The notes: generated by a model not told the origin, from the letters alone. A stretch of DNA of 64,000 bases from Leptasterias polaris (GCA_037783415.1 JAZGTN010000047.1:4092001-4156000); one strand, 5' to 3'; numbered from the stretch's first letter, positions 1 to 12,385 are shown. Made by a program: numbers and translations.

Positions 1-312
1 TTGATACGATATGGACAAATAATAATTGGGTTAGGGCTGGGTTTTCGGTTGTAATGCAACAACTATAACTGGATTTGAAGAAATGCCCTCAAAAGTGTAC
101 TAATATCTTCAGCTACATGGTGTGGACAAATAAAGAGGCATTACTTGCCATAATTTATCAGGAATGCAGATGTTTTTTATTTTATTTGGTTTGTCGGAAA
201 TTAATTTAGTTAACTTAATATTGACATTTGATCTCAGATAGACTCAATAACGTGTGGCACGTGTAGGGGAGAATTTATCGTTGGAAATTTCTTTCAACGC
301 CGAATTTATGAC

Positions 313-605
313 CTGGTCAGTGAAATAGCCACTGCTGATTCCGACCATTGGCATCTCACAACACCGCCCTCAACTGTCAGACTGAACTAATCACAAATGA
401 AAATGTCATCTCCCAGTTTTTATTGTTTATAAAGCAAATTCAATTTATCGCAAACTTGTCTTTGATAAGTTGTAAGGTGTAGATCAGAAGGGCACCTCTT
501 CTTGGTCAGTGAAAATAGCCAGTAGCTAAGCATTACGCAACACTGCCCTCTACTGTCAGACTGAGATAATCCCCAACCAAACGTCAACTCCCTATACTCC
601 TTTTT
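313..605. repeat. Two diverged direct copies of a ~105-bp unit
   Basis: Positions 313-420 and 501-605 share the order CTGGTCAGTGAAATAGCC, then ACAACACCGCCCTC, then CTGTCAGACTGA, then a T-rich end. The copies differ by several substitutions and a deletion of about 10 bp in the second copy, and start 188 bp apart. The origin is unknown; it may be a local duplication of a dispersed element. Confidence 0.7.
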
Positions 606-1344
606 CAACACATTATTCACGCCTGGCTGTCACTGCCTGCGAAACCCATCAACCCCTTGCATTAACTTGATTAAGATTTTTTTTTTTTTTAGCTTCATGT
701 CTTGACGTTCCCGAGGTCCTTCGAAGATTTTTGGAGGAGAAAAAAAAGAAGGAAAAATAAATCTCTAACTCGATGAGAAGGAAGTTCTGTACAGCCAATT
801 ATGGTGTCTTTGGCATTGTTCATCACGACCAATTTAATCGCAATTAGAAAAGTGCGTTTTCCGTTTGGGCGCACGCAGCCCCCCGCCTTCTGATTACGTG
901 GTGAAGGCTTTCAACGAACTGATGGCTTTCCTCTCCTCTGATAGCGTTTTAGTCAGATTTGCTTCCTATTCTTGGGTTTCAGCGGGAAATCTATTAACAC
1001 CATGAGCATGGGAGGAATTAGAGGTAGCTGGAGAGTCTACCCTAAAAAAATAAAACACTTAGAAACGAGAAAGTCAGGAAGTGCACGAAACAAACACACA
1101 CACGCTACGAGTTTGCGTCTTATTCGTTGTTGGTGAGAGGACTAAAATCATGTCAACTTACAACAGACCAAGAACAAAAGAAAAACTGCAAAACACTTAA
1201 ATTGATATGATGAAAACTGTACAAACCGAGTTGTTTCTTGTCAATTTTCTTGGCCAAGTCACAACAGAAAACTGCATGAACATACAAGCTTCTAAATAAA
1301 CAAGTTGATGATTCCCTACAAAAGCCGTGTTGATTTTTCATTCA
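606..1344. other. No gene seen
   Basis: Contains a T-run at 679-690, a purine-rich stretch at about 735-760, and single-copy-looking sequence. No splice-consistent open frame was noticed. Confidence 0.4.
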
Positions 1345-1348
1345 TTAA

Positions 1349-1692
1349 AGGGCGTGTACAACATTGGTAATTGCCAAAGACCTGTATCCACTCTTGATGT
1401 GACCCAACATATACATGAAATAACAAACCTGTGAAAGTTTAAACTAAATCAGTCTTCGGAGTCATGAGAAAACAGTGAAAAACCCCTTATATGTTTTAAC
1501 TTTTTTTCAAACTTTGGATTTTATCCTGCAGGATAAAGACTTTTGTTTTACTAATTTCCTAAAAACTATGGCATTTCAAGCAAAACTATTTCAAGGAAAG
1601 TTTTCCACAATGACCATCTTTTTTACCATGTAAGTTATGTGCAAATCTGTGAGCATTTATATTTTCAATCTTACCAATGTTGTACACACCCT
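1349..1692 (-). mobile_element. TTAA-flanked MITE, family A copy 1
   Basis: TTAA at 1345-1348 precedes AGGGCGTGTACAACATTGG, and CCAATGTTGTACACACCCT is followed by TTAA at 1693-1696. The terminal inverted repeats are about 25 bp. The 344-bp body aligns in reverse orientation to the copy at 23431-23773. At 1520-1537 it carries the perfect palindrome TTTATCCTGCAGGATAAA. A TTAA target duplication is typical of piggyBac and Kolobok transposons. No coding sequence is present, so mobility would need a transposase from elsewhere. Confidence 0.85.
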
Positions 1693-1696
1693 TTAA

Positions 1697-2570
1697 GAAG
1701 AATCTTAGTGCTTTGTAAAACCAAGCCCTTTTTAGTTGATGAGAATTTGTACTCAACTTCTCAATTGGTATAGGTATACAAGGATCAAGACGAACAATGG
1801 CAGTGGGAGGTTAAAATACCTGTGCAACCAACTAAAGTGTATTAGATAAAAACATATTTAAACACAACAATGTGTCTTTGAATTACACAATTGAATTGCA
1901 ATTTAGCATTTATCGAACCACAACCTACCCAAGCATGGTTTCCTTGGTGCCTGTGTATAGAGAGAAAACACAGTCACCCATGATCCATTCCCCCACCCAC
2001 TTCATATCTGTCTCTTATTTTGTTTATCAGCCGCAAATTCACACAATTCAGTCCACACCGCTTACTCATACACAATAGAGACAACACTGAAAGTTATTAC
2101 TGTATGTATTTCTAAGGTTATCTCACAGACCTAAACTTATATATTGTTCGTCAGCAGATAAAAAACTCAACAACAAAAAACGATTGACAAAATTCTATGT
2201 ATGACAATCCATGATCTATTGGTCAAACTTCAAATACTTGTATTTCATTTGCGTCACGGTCGCTGCACATGTTTAATCCAGTTGAACGCTTTTACAGATT
2301 TCGTCTCAGCGATGGTTAATCTTCGACCAAACCAAACTTAATAAAGCCAGACAAGCGCAAAGCTACATGCTCGGTGTGCGTTACACTATTTGCGTTGTGG
2401 GTTTTTGAGTGACTCGTACGTTTACAGATACTGGTACTCGGGGTGGGACTGTAATAAATAAAACCAAGGTACAAATATCATAAAAAAGGAGACAAACAAT
2501 ATTTCCATCAACCCAAAGGGAAATATTTGAATTTTTGGAAGTCTAGAGTAAATTTATTCCAATCCTCTAG
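1697..2570. other. No gene seen
   Basis: Plain AT-rich sequence. The longest frame is short and has a low-complexity flavour. No repeat structure was noticed. Confidence 0.4.
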
Positions 2571-2708
2571 CAGGTCTGGAATGACATCTTTGCGAGGGCA
2601 CGGCGATTTTCATTTTGCAAAGGGCACTTCTCTAGGAAAATCTAAATGTCTTTGGGAAACTTTAGAAGGGGCAACAGAGGCCATGGCCTCTATTTAATTC
2701 CAGGCCTG
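2571..2708. mobile_element. Short TIR element, family E copy 1
   Basis: The ends are CAGGTCTGGAAT and, inverted, ATTCCAGGCCTG. Inside are the phrases 'GAGGGCACGGC...TTTTCATTTTGCAAAGGGCAC' and 'GGGGCAACAGAGGCCATGGC', shared with copies at 16946-17228, 40213-40345, 60940-61780 and 63198-63353. The CAGG...CCTG ends resemble hAT-type termini; that is inference. Confidence 0.6.
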
Positions 2709-4396
2709 CTCTGGTTTTCAATAAACCATTCTACCATCGAGTGAATATTTCATTAAATTTGGTGGTCACGTTTTCGTAAAAACAGTGCAAAACAGTTAAT
2801 GTTTTGTCAGTAATTTTGTGCAAGTTCAAGTCGGATTATTTTAGATTTTGATCAAAAGAAGCAACTCTGATTTGTACAGTTTTCATGTGGCCATTTCCTT
2901 GACTTGTCAGTATTAAATATATTAAAGATAAAATGTTTCTCCAGAGGATTGGTACTGTTATGATTTTATTTTATTTTATTTTTAGGGGGGGGGGAAGATT
3001 TTTACAAATCCCGAATGATGCTCAAAAGTGACTGGCACCAACCAAGGTCATATTTGAGCCATCATACACATAGGGTGAAAATGACTACATTAAAGGCCCC
3101 TAAGAATATCCCATTCCAAAATCTGGCACTTCTCAGTAGTAGTAAAAATGGCATTAAAAAACTTGTCCTCTGTTACAAGAAATGTCACGCCGCAGTCATT
3201 GAAAGTTAGCTTGGAAAAGCTTTCTAAATTTGACATTTGTTTGGGGTTCACAACAACCACCAAACACCTGAACTCAAACTGTGCTTTATCAACACATAAA
3301 CCTTAATCTATAGACATTCAACATTTATAATCATCACTTTTTAAAGGGCTGAACATTTTCAACAACACGTCTCTCCTCACAACCTTTATTGCCCACATAT
3401 TTTTATATTTTAGTTTTCCCAGTACTGGCCTTTTACAATCTACCTTTAAAGTTTTAAAAGGTTAAGTAAAACAAACAGTCCAACAGTGCCAGCTCAGGTC
3501 ATAGCTGGGGATTACAGCATGGAAAAGTGGCCCAGATGATGGGTTTAATGCATGGCCCAGCCAAAAAATAACGTTGTTTTGAGTACATTGTGTGGTAAGG
3601 AACCATAGATACAATTGATATTCTTTTGTGTTGGGCTGCATTGGCTTTCAACAAAATGTCAATTTGATTTCAATTGAGGCACCTTAACTGACAGTCATCG
3701 TCGGTTGACAATAGATTGATTTTCCAAATTATTGAAAACTTACCCTGTCAGTTTCCTTTGTGGTTTATTACTACATACATGAACAATAACCATAGAAAAA
3801 AGGGAATGCATAAACAGACTCAAGTCTGTGAGTCAAAAGAGTATTCCTGTGAGAAACAAGTTTTTCTTTTTTCACAGCTATTTTAATTTTCTTCCAACCA
3901 CAGCTGTCCAACAGTGCAAACTGGTACTAGCAACCATCACTGGCGACCAATTTCGAAGGACCAGTAGATAATGGAATGGGTCCCATGGAGAGAGTTCCCA
4001 GTGTGAGATCAATTTACGCTGATTTCTTCAAGCAAAGTCTGCTGCTCTTCCCTTCCAATCTCGTTAGGAACTTCTTGATCATTGATGTCTTTCCTTTCAC
4101 AATTACTTAAATTTAAAAGATGAAGAGGCGAACAATTAGACTGACAGTCTTTTTTGACAGATCAATCCTTCAAATAAATTCTGCCGCTTTTCAAGACTTT
4201 TTCCCTCCTTATTATCAATACCAGCATACAGCATGCCTTTAACTTCCAAGTCAAGCTCCCACTACCTGTGTACTCAAAACCAGACATGAGATTTGAACCA
4301 CACAAAAAAAGGATGGGGGGGGGGGCTTACCTACCTATGGTGTTGACTTTTATAGACCATTTCAAGTTATTTAATAACAATATTGTGGATTTCTTT
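2709..4396. other. No gene seen; one G tract
   Basis: Holds a (TTTTA)n-like stretch followed by a run of 10 G at 2985-2994. A run of 11 G at 4315-4325 lies next to CCATAG|GTAGGTAAG on the minus strand, a donor-like sequence with no coding stretch in front of it. Nothing else was recognised. Confidence 0.4.
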
Positions 4397-4400
4397 TAAA

Positions 4401-4716
4401 AGGGCAAGTACAATATTGGTAGGACTTAAAATATTAATGTTCTCAGATTTGCACATAGCGTACATGGTATAAAGATGGTCATGGTGGAAAAAAATCCCCT
4501 CGAAATATTTTTGCTTTAAATGCTTTAGTTTTTGAGAAATCAGTGAAACAATTAGTTTTTATCTTTTGAGTCCAAAACCCAATGACTGAAAACAGTGAAA
4601 ACATATAAAGGGATTTTTCACTGTTTTCTTGTGACTCTGAATACCGATTGAGCTCAAATTTTCACAAGTGTAGATACTGGTTTTTGACAATTACCAATGT
4701 TGTACACATGTTTTTT
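4401..4716 (+). mobile_element. TTAA-flanked MITE, family A copy 3 (diverged)
   Basis: Begins AGGGCAAGTACAATATTGGTA after TTAA and ends ACCAATGTTGTACACAT before TTTTTTAA. The interior matches the 23431 copy through 'TTTGCACATAGCGTACATGGTATAAAGATGGTCATGGTGG' (given here as landmarks at 4449-4488). The central palindrome has decayed, so this looks older than copies 1 and 2. Confidence 0.75.
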
Positions 4717-5478
4717 TTAAGGGCAAAAAAATAATAAATTAAATCAGTTTCAAATAGACAGTTGATATCCCGATTGTAAACACATTGGAAGTTGTTAGGC
4801 AGTTTTTAAAATGTAGCTAAAGTACAGATAAGGACAGACTAAGCACACTGCAATTAATCCCCAATGTGACTCCACCCCATTCTCTGCCACTCCAATTCAC
4901 TTTGCACTTTAAGGTCAAAGTTCAAAGGGTCAACTGTCAGTCTGGAACCAGCTCCTTTCAGTTTTGACAGTTTGGAAAAACAATTGTCAAAGTTAAAGGA
5001 GCAACTCGGGTTTATAAAAACAGAAGTTTGTATCGTACAGTTTTCATGTTGTGCCCAAATGCAAAGATGGGTTGATGTTTTTGTTTAATTGACAGATAAT
5101 AATCATTTTAAAGTAGAGTCATGCTTTGGTAATGACCCCCCCCCCCCCCCAATTATATATATATTTTTAATTAAATAAAATTAAATAAAAATAAATGTTT
5201 AAAATATACCCACGTTTATTATAAATCAATAAAAGTATGTCAAAACATTTGAATCCCCAAAGATCGCACAAAGGAAACTTTTGAAGAGTGAAATTTCCGT
5301 GTGGATTTCATTTGTGAATGCTTAGACCAGACATGAAAATGGTACCTGCTGTCACTTCGCTAAACATGGATGGCTTCAATAAAAAAATAAAAATACAATA
5401 AAGACCATTCAGAACTTATTGAACGCAAGTCATCTTTCTTGTTACACTTGTATACATGTATGTGTGTTGTGTTGTCAT
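4717..5478. other. No gene seen; C tract and a short dispersed repeat
   Basis: A run of 15 C lies at 5136-5150, followed by (TA)n and AT-rich sequence. The piece CATTTTAAAG...GGTCATGCTTTGGTAATGACCCC-like at 5092-5140 recurs inverted at 27513-27560. Confidence 0.5.
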
Positions 5479-5595
5479 TTAGCCTTCGAGAAAGGCTCTG
5501 CTAGGGTCGAAACGTCAGGCCACTAACTAATTTTTGCATTTATACCACAGGTCCTTTTGGCTGATAAGCAGTTTGCAACAGCTAATTCTATTTTC
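5479..5595 (+). mobile_element. Tail fragment of a dispersed retroelement, Penelope-like (tentative)
   Basis: Contains the hairpin AGCCTTcgagAAAGGCT, then CTGCTAGGGTCGAAACGTCA, and further on ATACCACAGGTCCTTTTGG and CAGTTTGCAACAGCTAATTC. The same blocks occur in order at 53770-53876 and, inverted, at 62025-62137. Stem-loops followed by GAAACGT are familiar to me from Penelope-like retroelement ends. No reverse transcriptase sequence is present here. Confidence 0.5.
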
Positions 5596-5934
5596 TTTTA
5601 TATATATGAATTTTGTAATGATTAGTGAAAACATATTTCATGTGTTTCTAAGGTCACCAATGACATATCATATCAGTAATTTTATCTACATGCTCAAGGA
5701 AAAAAAGGGAATAGGTGGGAAAAAAGGAAACAGATAAAAAAAGAGGGATGCTAGTGTTTTCCCTAATAATGAGCATCCCTAGATGCTTTTCTGACTTGGC
5801 TGGAATTTTGATTTGAAATCTCCCAAAGGCTTTCGGTCTTCATTCGGTCAAGTCTGACGGCTCATCATGGTGTGTCTGAGAAGTGAATATGACTGATAGA
5901 TTGGTACTGGCTTGTCTTGTTTGTGAGTGGGACA

Positions 5935-6095
5935 AACGTAGTTGAGTAATTTTCTTGAAGTACAAGTACGAGCATGAGTACTTTACAGCGAGTAAATGTA
6001 GGAGAAGGAGTATTTTTCTAAGAGAACAAGTTTATGTACAAATTATATTTCTGTGAGTACGAGTACAAGTTTGATTGAGAGTACTTTTCTGAGAG
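5935..6095. repeat. Degenerate minisatellite rich in GAGTAC/GTACAAGT
   Basis: GTACAAGTACGAGCATGAGTAC is followed by repeated variants of GAGTACTTTTCTGAGAG and GTACGAGTACAAGT. Spacing is irregular, and copies are degraded. No coding meaning was seen. Confidence 0.5.
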
Positions 6096-6176
6096 TGTAA
6101 AAAATAATGGGTAGAATTCTAATTTAAAATTCTTTCAATTGTCCTTCCATGCCCCCTTAGACACCATGAATACTTT

Positions 6177-6212
6177 TTTTTGCTCATAAAAACAAATGTT
6201 TATGAGCAAAAA
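6177..6212. repeat. Perfect 14-bp hairpin
   Basis: TTTTTGCTCATAAA and TTTATGAGCAAAAA form a perfect stem with an 8-base loop. It could be a remnant of a foldback element; no target duplication was seen. Confidence 0.8.
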
Positions 6213-7170
6213 TAGACAGTTTGGAGCCTATACTTTGGTAGGTAAATGTAGATTTTACTAGACTTTGAAATCAACAGAAAGGTACTGAAGTTTACTGATG
6301 TTCAAAGTTCAACAGTTGAAGCCCAAAGTATTGCTTTCCACAGTAAATATGTCACAATAAATAAAATATCGATTTGTGCAATAATCAATCAGTTTGGCTG
6401 AACGCGAAAGACACAGAAGACGCAGTGACCACTGGCCAGAGGCGTTATTCCACCCCCAACCAACTCTGATGGTGTTGTTCTTGTTAGGTAAACTGCACTA
6501 TAGTCCCAAAACGCCTATGGCTACATTCAAAATCTCCAAAGGTCATTTTAGTCTCTCAACAACTCCAGGCAATACTGGACACTGAACTTTTCCTCCATGG
6601 CTGAATCTTGGATCAAACTGCCCTCAAGAGTTGTCAAGGGGGAAAAAAGCCAGATAGAGTCAACAAGAAAATATAAAAGTACACCACAGAGAGAAGAAAA
6701 CTTCAAGGATGAGGAGAAAATGGTGGGCAAAAGCTCTGTAAAAGTTACAAGTGGATAAGGCACATAAGCTGAGGCTGCCAACTCATATTGCCAACTTCAT
6801 AAATGTCCAAATTCAGCACATTACCTTTGTCAGTGCTTGAAGCCCTGTATGCAGGGATGACATTTGAAGGTGAAAATTCCAGAAAAATAACTTGCTGCAC
6901 TGGGTTCCCCCTTACTCTAGACACGGAACCTCCAAGATGTTAAAAATCAGGTTTATAGACTCTATGCATCATCAGAAATACAAAACTACAGGTTTGGTGA
7001 TGGGTTTACATCTTTCAAGAAGGGTCAAGGTTGCAGAAAATACTGAAATCAGGAAAACAAACGCAGAAACCACAAGCCTGCCTCTGGATGGCCAGTAATT
7101 ATAGCATCACACCCAAGCCCAATTTCATGGCTCTGTTTACTGCATAATTCTGTCCTTGTGGCCATAGAAT
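6213..7170. other. No gene seen
   Basis: Several overlapping short frames on both strands, none with splice-site support. No repeat structure was noticed. Confidence 0.4.
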
Positions 7171-7176
7171 CACCAA

Positions 7177-7262
7177 CATTACAGGCCGCCATAAGCACAA
7201 AATTCTACTCTTACAGCCCACAGAGTTACACACTTTACCGGCCGCCATAAGCGCAAAATTCT
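7177..7262. repeat. Two copies of a ~56-bp unit
   Basis: The phrase GGCCGCCATAAGC(A/G)CAAAATTCT occurs at about 7184-7206 and 7240-7262, with ACA and ACC before it. It is a local tandem duplication. Confidence 0.7.
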
Positions 7263-7435
7263 GCGGCAAGCAGCACCAATAAAATAAAGCCCAGTACCTT
7301 TACAATGAAAGAAGTCCAGTATATCACTTTCATCAAATACAAATAACTAATACTTTGTTATGAATTACTTGTGTAATTGGTCAGAGCTGCAGTCTAAACT
7401 CTTCTCAAGTATCACAAACATAATAAATATAAAGC

Positions 7436-7531
7436 TTGATTGTGTGTTTTAAAATGATGTCTAGTCAAGCTCTGTGAAGATTTTCCTAAAGCCTGCATGT
7501 CATTTCTAGACAATTTAAAACACACTCTCAA
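7436..7531. repeat. Imperfect foldback with ~27-bp arms
   Basis: The left arm at 7436-7464 (TTGATTGTGTGTTTTAAA...GTCTAG) pairs with the right arm at 7506-7531 (CTAGACAATTTAAAACACAC then TCTCAA). A further TCAAGCTCT near 7465 is inverted as AGAGCTTGA near 7567, so a larger cruciform is possible. Confidence 0.65.
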
Positions 7532-9227
7532 CACAATAAGTAGAATAATAAACAGAGCTGTTAAGAGAGCTTGACACAAACAAAATTTACTCAATGCAAC
7601 CTTCAATTTTATTTTACACCATGTATGCAGGTCACACACAGTCCACCCAACAAATTACAACCTTGGCCTGAATCCATTTTCACCATTAAAACCTGGCCTC
7701 TTTTCAATCTCTGCATCAAAAATGACAAAAGCATGTTTTAAAGCGGAGAAGATCGCCAAAAATGCAGCTCTTGTCCCAGGTATACCCAGTGCAAATATAG
7801 GTCAATAACAAAACCTTACTCCAATACTCCAAAAAAGAAAGAAAAAAGTAACACATTTCTATTTTGAAGAGCCTGGAGGGGGGTTAACTAAAAAAAAAAA
7901 CATCAGCGACATGGAAGAAGATAAAAGAATAAAAGAGAGAAAAATGTCAGCAAGACAGACTTGCTCTGATTCCAGACGATAATTGTCGGGTTATGCATCT
8001 CATCCTCTTGTTACGTACGACCTGCATTATGAACTGAAGGACTTAATTGGTTAACGTAATCTGGAGACCCATTTTATTTCCTTCTTGGAGTGGGAATACA
8101 TTTATCGTGGCTGACTCAAAAGGGCAAGAGTTGGGGGAGAGGGGATGTTTTAAAAAAAAATCACAGAGTTCCTGATTTCCTAGTAAAAGCCTTTTATTGA
8201 GAAGAGTATCGAGTCCTTAAATGCATACGACATTCATAGATCAACAAGAGAAAATATATTGAGAAATGTTTTGAGTTTTTCTGGAATTAATCGTGTTTAA
8301 TCATATTTTTATTGACAAATAAGCTAACAAGATCTTATTTTCTTTGTCAATAGGTGACACTGTATAATAAAAAATAGGGATTTTGTTTGTTTGTTTGTTT
8401 GTTTTGTTAAGAGAAGAACTTATTTTATTAACAATTTTTTAAATCTGTAAACACAAATTACCGTTTGTTCGTTTGTTTTTGGTTTGTTTGTTTTAATGCT
8501 AGAAACGTAGTTAATTAAGTAATTTTTTTACTCTATAAAAAACAAATTAGTTTTGTTAGTTTTTATCTTATGACATTTTTGTCATATTTTGCACAAAAAT
8601 CCTTTATTCATATGTCACACAGATCGGGGCTTCCAAAATTTGAGATAAATAGAAATGCAAATGTGATGGCCGACAAGTAGACCAGCACGCAGAAAGGATA
8701 ATGGAACTCTTGTATTCATTTCATGCCTCAACAACCAAGTTTTCTTCAGCAAGCTTCCCTCAACCGACCGACCGCGAGCGAGCAAGACAGCGATGGCGGC
8801 CAGCTCATCTGTAACTGGGCCAAAGCCAATTTACCTCGTCTGAGAGTAATTCCCCAAGAACTGTTTTGTGAGACAGTGGGAGAGAGAGAGAGTAAGTGGG
8901 GGAGAAAAAAGAAAAAAATGGATTCCCTTTTTGATCGTTCGACCCTCACTCTTTGGCCAATTAAAAATTTAACTAGGACTGGAAGATTGGAGCTGGTATG
9001 AAGGTGGTAAATTCTTTTTGGCAAGGGAAAGGGGGGGGGTTACAATTACGTTTGTTTCATCTGACTTCACCCGTTTCATCATCAGGGAGGGTTGAGGGCT
9101 GAGGAGTCTATCATTTATGAGTCAGACCTTTACTAGACTTACTGACGGACTGACTGATATAGACCAAATCCTGTTTTGACGGTTTAAGAGGATGACTATA
9201 CATAAAATGGCAAAAAACCTTCTTTCT
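7532..9227. other. No gene seen; simple repeats
   Basis: Holds (TTTG)n at about 8381-8406, a related GTTTGTTCGTTTG stretch at 8463-8495, and (GA)n at 8878-8891. At 8723-9024 both strands are open over the same interval, which argues against a real gene on either. No splice-consistent exon was seen. Confidence 0.4.
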
Positions 9228-9449
9228 AGCAACGTTTGTTTCTATAGCCCCAACAAATGTTTTTCCCAACAAATATATTTCTCAAGAAATGTTTTCCTTC
9301 CCTTATTTCTCATTATCTGGTAAAAATTCCAGCAACATTTATTTCTAAAGCCCCAACAAATGTTTCTCCCCCAAAATGTAGTTCACAAGAAATGTTTTTC
9401 TGCATCAATAAAAACCTTTTATCCCTTCAATATCTGGATAAAAATCTAT
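9228..9449. repeat. Tandem duplication of ~103-119 bp
   Basis: AGCAACGTTTGTTTCTATAG at 9228 and AGCAACATTTATTTCTAAAG at 9331 start two copies. Both continue with CCCCAACAAATGTTT, TCAAGAAATGTTTT and TATCTGG(A/T)(T/A)AAAAAT. The second copy has a small insertion. Confidence 0.75.
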
Positions 9450-10048
9450 GCAGCTGCTACTTTTATAACCAATAGCTCCTTCTTTTTTTCGCAAATTTGC
9501 AATCAACATTTTTAATGTTTAAATTCAAAATCTATGACCGTATAACAATGTGAACCCTTTTAATTATTTCTTCTTTAAAAAATAATAAATAAATAAAAAA
9601 TCTTAACTGAAAAATGGGTGATTTTGTTTGTTTTCTAGAAAGATGACAAAAGATGTAATAATTTGACCTTCCCTTCAAGGACAACCAGACCGTCCTGCTC
9701 AAAAAACAGTCACACTACGAATACATGTAGGTAGTGGCTAGAAATTACAGACACATTTCCTCCTCCCCTTCTGTCCAGAAACTATCCCAAAACTAACTTG
9801 GATTACCGTAACTAATCCCAGATATTCCCTAACGTAACTGATCCCTTCCCCGCCCGCCCAGTGTCGCCCCCATATCTTTTGTTCTCCTGGACAGACCGAC
9901 AACATCAATGGTGACCCCCCTTCAACATCCCTCGAGATACAATCGTTTCAAACGAGCCAAAGAAAAACAAACCCCCCTCCCCGACAGCACAATGGCCATG
10001 CTATCCCACTTTCAATAGACGTTAGCGTAGCTATGCCTAAGTACATCC
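9450..10048. other. No gene seen
   Basis: AT-rich then C-rich sequence, with several runs of CCCC at 9830-9985. Nothing recognised. Confidence 0.4.
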
Positions 10049-10400
10049 TCTAGTTCACTACACTTTTTTCTTAAGTAAGCGATGAAAAACAACAACAACA
10101 TGGATGTTGCAGTTTCATTTTTACGCTGCTGGTCTTCTTCAAGAAAAGAGACAGGCAAGATCAGTTTAGCTTTTGAAATCGCAAAAAATGCAAAGTTAAC
10201 AAATGTAGCTATTCATTTTCTAGTTCACTACACTTTTCAAAAAAAAAGAAAATGATGAAAAAAAACATCAGGGATGTAAAATATGTTGCAGCTTTGTTTT
10301 GATTTTGATCGGCAAGATCAGTTTTTCTTTAAAACAAAATTGTGAAAAATTAAAAACAAAAATTAAACCACAAAGAATGCAAAACTTACTCATTCTTAAC
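10049..10400. repeat. Tandem duplication, period about 170 bp
   Basis: TCTAGTTCACTACACTTTT occurs at 10049 and 10219. It is followed in both by GATGAAAAA, GTTGCAG, GGCAAGATCAGTTT, AATGCAAA and a final TATTCAT/TCATTC. The copies are clearly diverged, so the duplication is old. Confidence 0.75.
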
Positions 10401-12385
10401 ATAATTCTGGAATCATTTCTAATTGCATTCATATTACCTGAATCTCATTTTTAGGAAAGGTTAGACAAGTTCAAAGTCCTCTTGTATAAAAAAAAGAAGA
10501 GGTTCTTATCAAACAAAAAGTTGCGTTAAAAATTACAAAACTAATGGCTCTATTTTATTTGATACAGCGCACTTCCTTCTAGCACCTCGGAGTACACAAG
10601 GCTGTAGTGTGTACTCTTTGGTGGGGGCGGGTGCTGATATGAACAAACTTAATGGCAAAAAGTGTGATTTTAATGAAAAGCAACAAAATTTTAAACTGGT
10701 AAATTGATAAGGAGACTCTTCAAACCCAAATTGTTTGGGAGGGAGGGGGGGGGGGGCAATGGAAGTGGTTGTATCCAGCGTTTTCTCTGTGACTACATAG
10801 ACGACATAACCAGACAGTTCAATTGCTGGCACTGGCTTAATTCAGTTAGCATTATTTACGCTTGCATCCTTCCAGTCCAAGATCGATACAAACCCAGTCA
10901 TAACGCTGCTTTTTCCCCCTTTTTCTTTCTCTTTCCTCTTTCCCCTTTTTCCTACCTTTTTACTCATTTCTTCTTGTTCCCTCTTTGGCCTGTTCCTTAA
11001 CGCTTCACCAAAACCCCCAAGGCATCCCAACTTAGAAAAAAAAGAAGGAAGACCGAACAGTCAGCTAGGCTCAACACGACGGTCACCACTCACGATCAAA
11101 AAACTTGATCTCTGACATTTGGTCGACCCCCCCCCCTTTCTTTTTAACCCCCTACTCTTATTTTTAGGTTTTGCCGATAAACAATCAATTCAAATTATAT
11201 GGCATACCAGCTATCTCATAAAAACACTTCCCTCGAATAACAAAAAATAATAACAAATCAAAACACAGAAACACCTCAAGACAAAAAAATTTGTACCAAA
11301 ATATACACTGTATCATCAAAACTCCCTGACCTAATTGCAGCCCAGATTTCTTCCTAGAGTCTATATTTTTGTTATCTGGTCGTCATAATATTTCCTCCAG
11401 AGGGGTTCCATCCTATCCCCCCCCCTCCCTTGAAAAAGAATCCAGCCCACCGAGACCCACATCAACGCTATTAGTACCCAGATTACAACGATACTCTCTC
11501 CTCAAACCACACATCTCTTTGCAATCAAACGATGGGGGTACTTCTACAAGACATGAACTGACCAAGACTCTAAGCCGATTGCGCTGGCAGTACCCCCAGG
11601 CCCAATGATATCACTCCAACGCTCCCCCCTCTCTCCAACGGTTTCTCCCGACCCTTCTTCATTTCCCTCCCTGACTATGGACATATAAATCCACCTGCCT
11701 CTGCCGCTTTTTTATATATCTATACATTCTCCATTCCGTTCCCCACTCTCTAACCTCCCTGTTTGAGTCATTGTACTTTCTATTGTGTCGGACTAGCAAG
11801 GCGTGCGGCGGCCGGCGCATGATGGGGGTTAGTGACAGAGCTGCCTAGAGAGGGAGAGAGTTCGGCAAATCGGATGAAAAGTAAACAACGGACGTAGGGA
11901 CATAAATCCTGCGTGTCACCCCTCGGAGTAGACTTGACTATTCATTTTGATCTATTGGAGGCCAAGTCTACCCAATTCACCTGCTATTACCACCACTAAT
12001 TATCACGATCACAACACCACTTGATTACTCAGTCTTTTCCTTTTTATTCTCCTCCAATTCTTTTTTTTCCCCCCTTTTTTTCCCCTTAAGTATTTCCTGA
12101 GTTTCAAGGTACAGCGTTTTTCTCCAGAACAGAAATCCATTTTGTCTTAACGAGGTGTCAATATAAATAGAGAATTTTTGTCCCCCCAAAACCAACCTAT
12201 TCCCACACTTTGGTTTAAAAAAACAATTCCCAACAATCATAATACAGAGCACATTTTACCATTCACTTATACTAAACAAATAAATAATAAAATAAGATCC
12301 AAACCAAACATTTCTACAATGAAATAAAACTTATAAATATTCTTTTTTTTTTCTCTCTCATCCTTCATCAAATTTCTTTTATAAA
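10401..12385. other. No gene seen; pyrimidine tracts and a small CpG cluster
   Basis: A run of 12 G lies at 10745-10756 and a CT-rich stretch at 10916-10990. C-rich sequence runs through 11100-11700. A compact CpG cluster (GCGTGCGGCGGCCGGCGCAT) is at about 11800-11820 and could mark a small regulatory element. Frames here owe their length to the low-complexity tracts. Confidence 0.4.

Noticed and set aside
3725..3760. GACAG|GGTAAG on the minus strand, donor-like
   Set aside because: No open frame or acceptor leads into it.
8723..9024. Pair of 92-codon frames on opposite strands
   Set aside because: Both frames cover the same interval and include a GA-rich simple repeat; neither has splice support.
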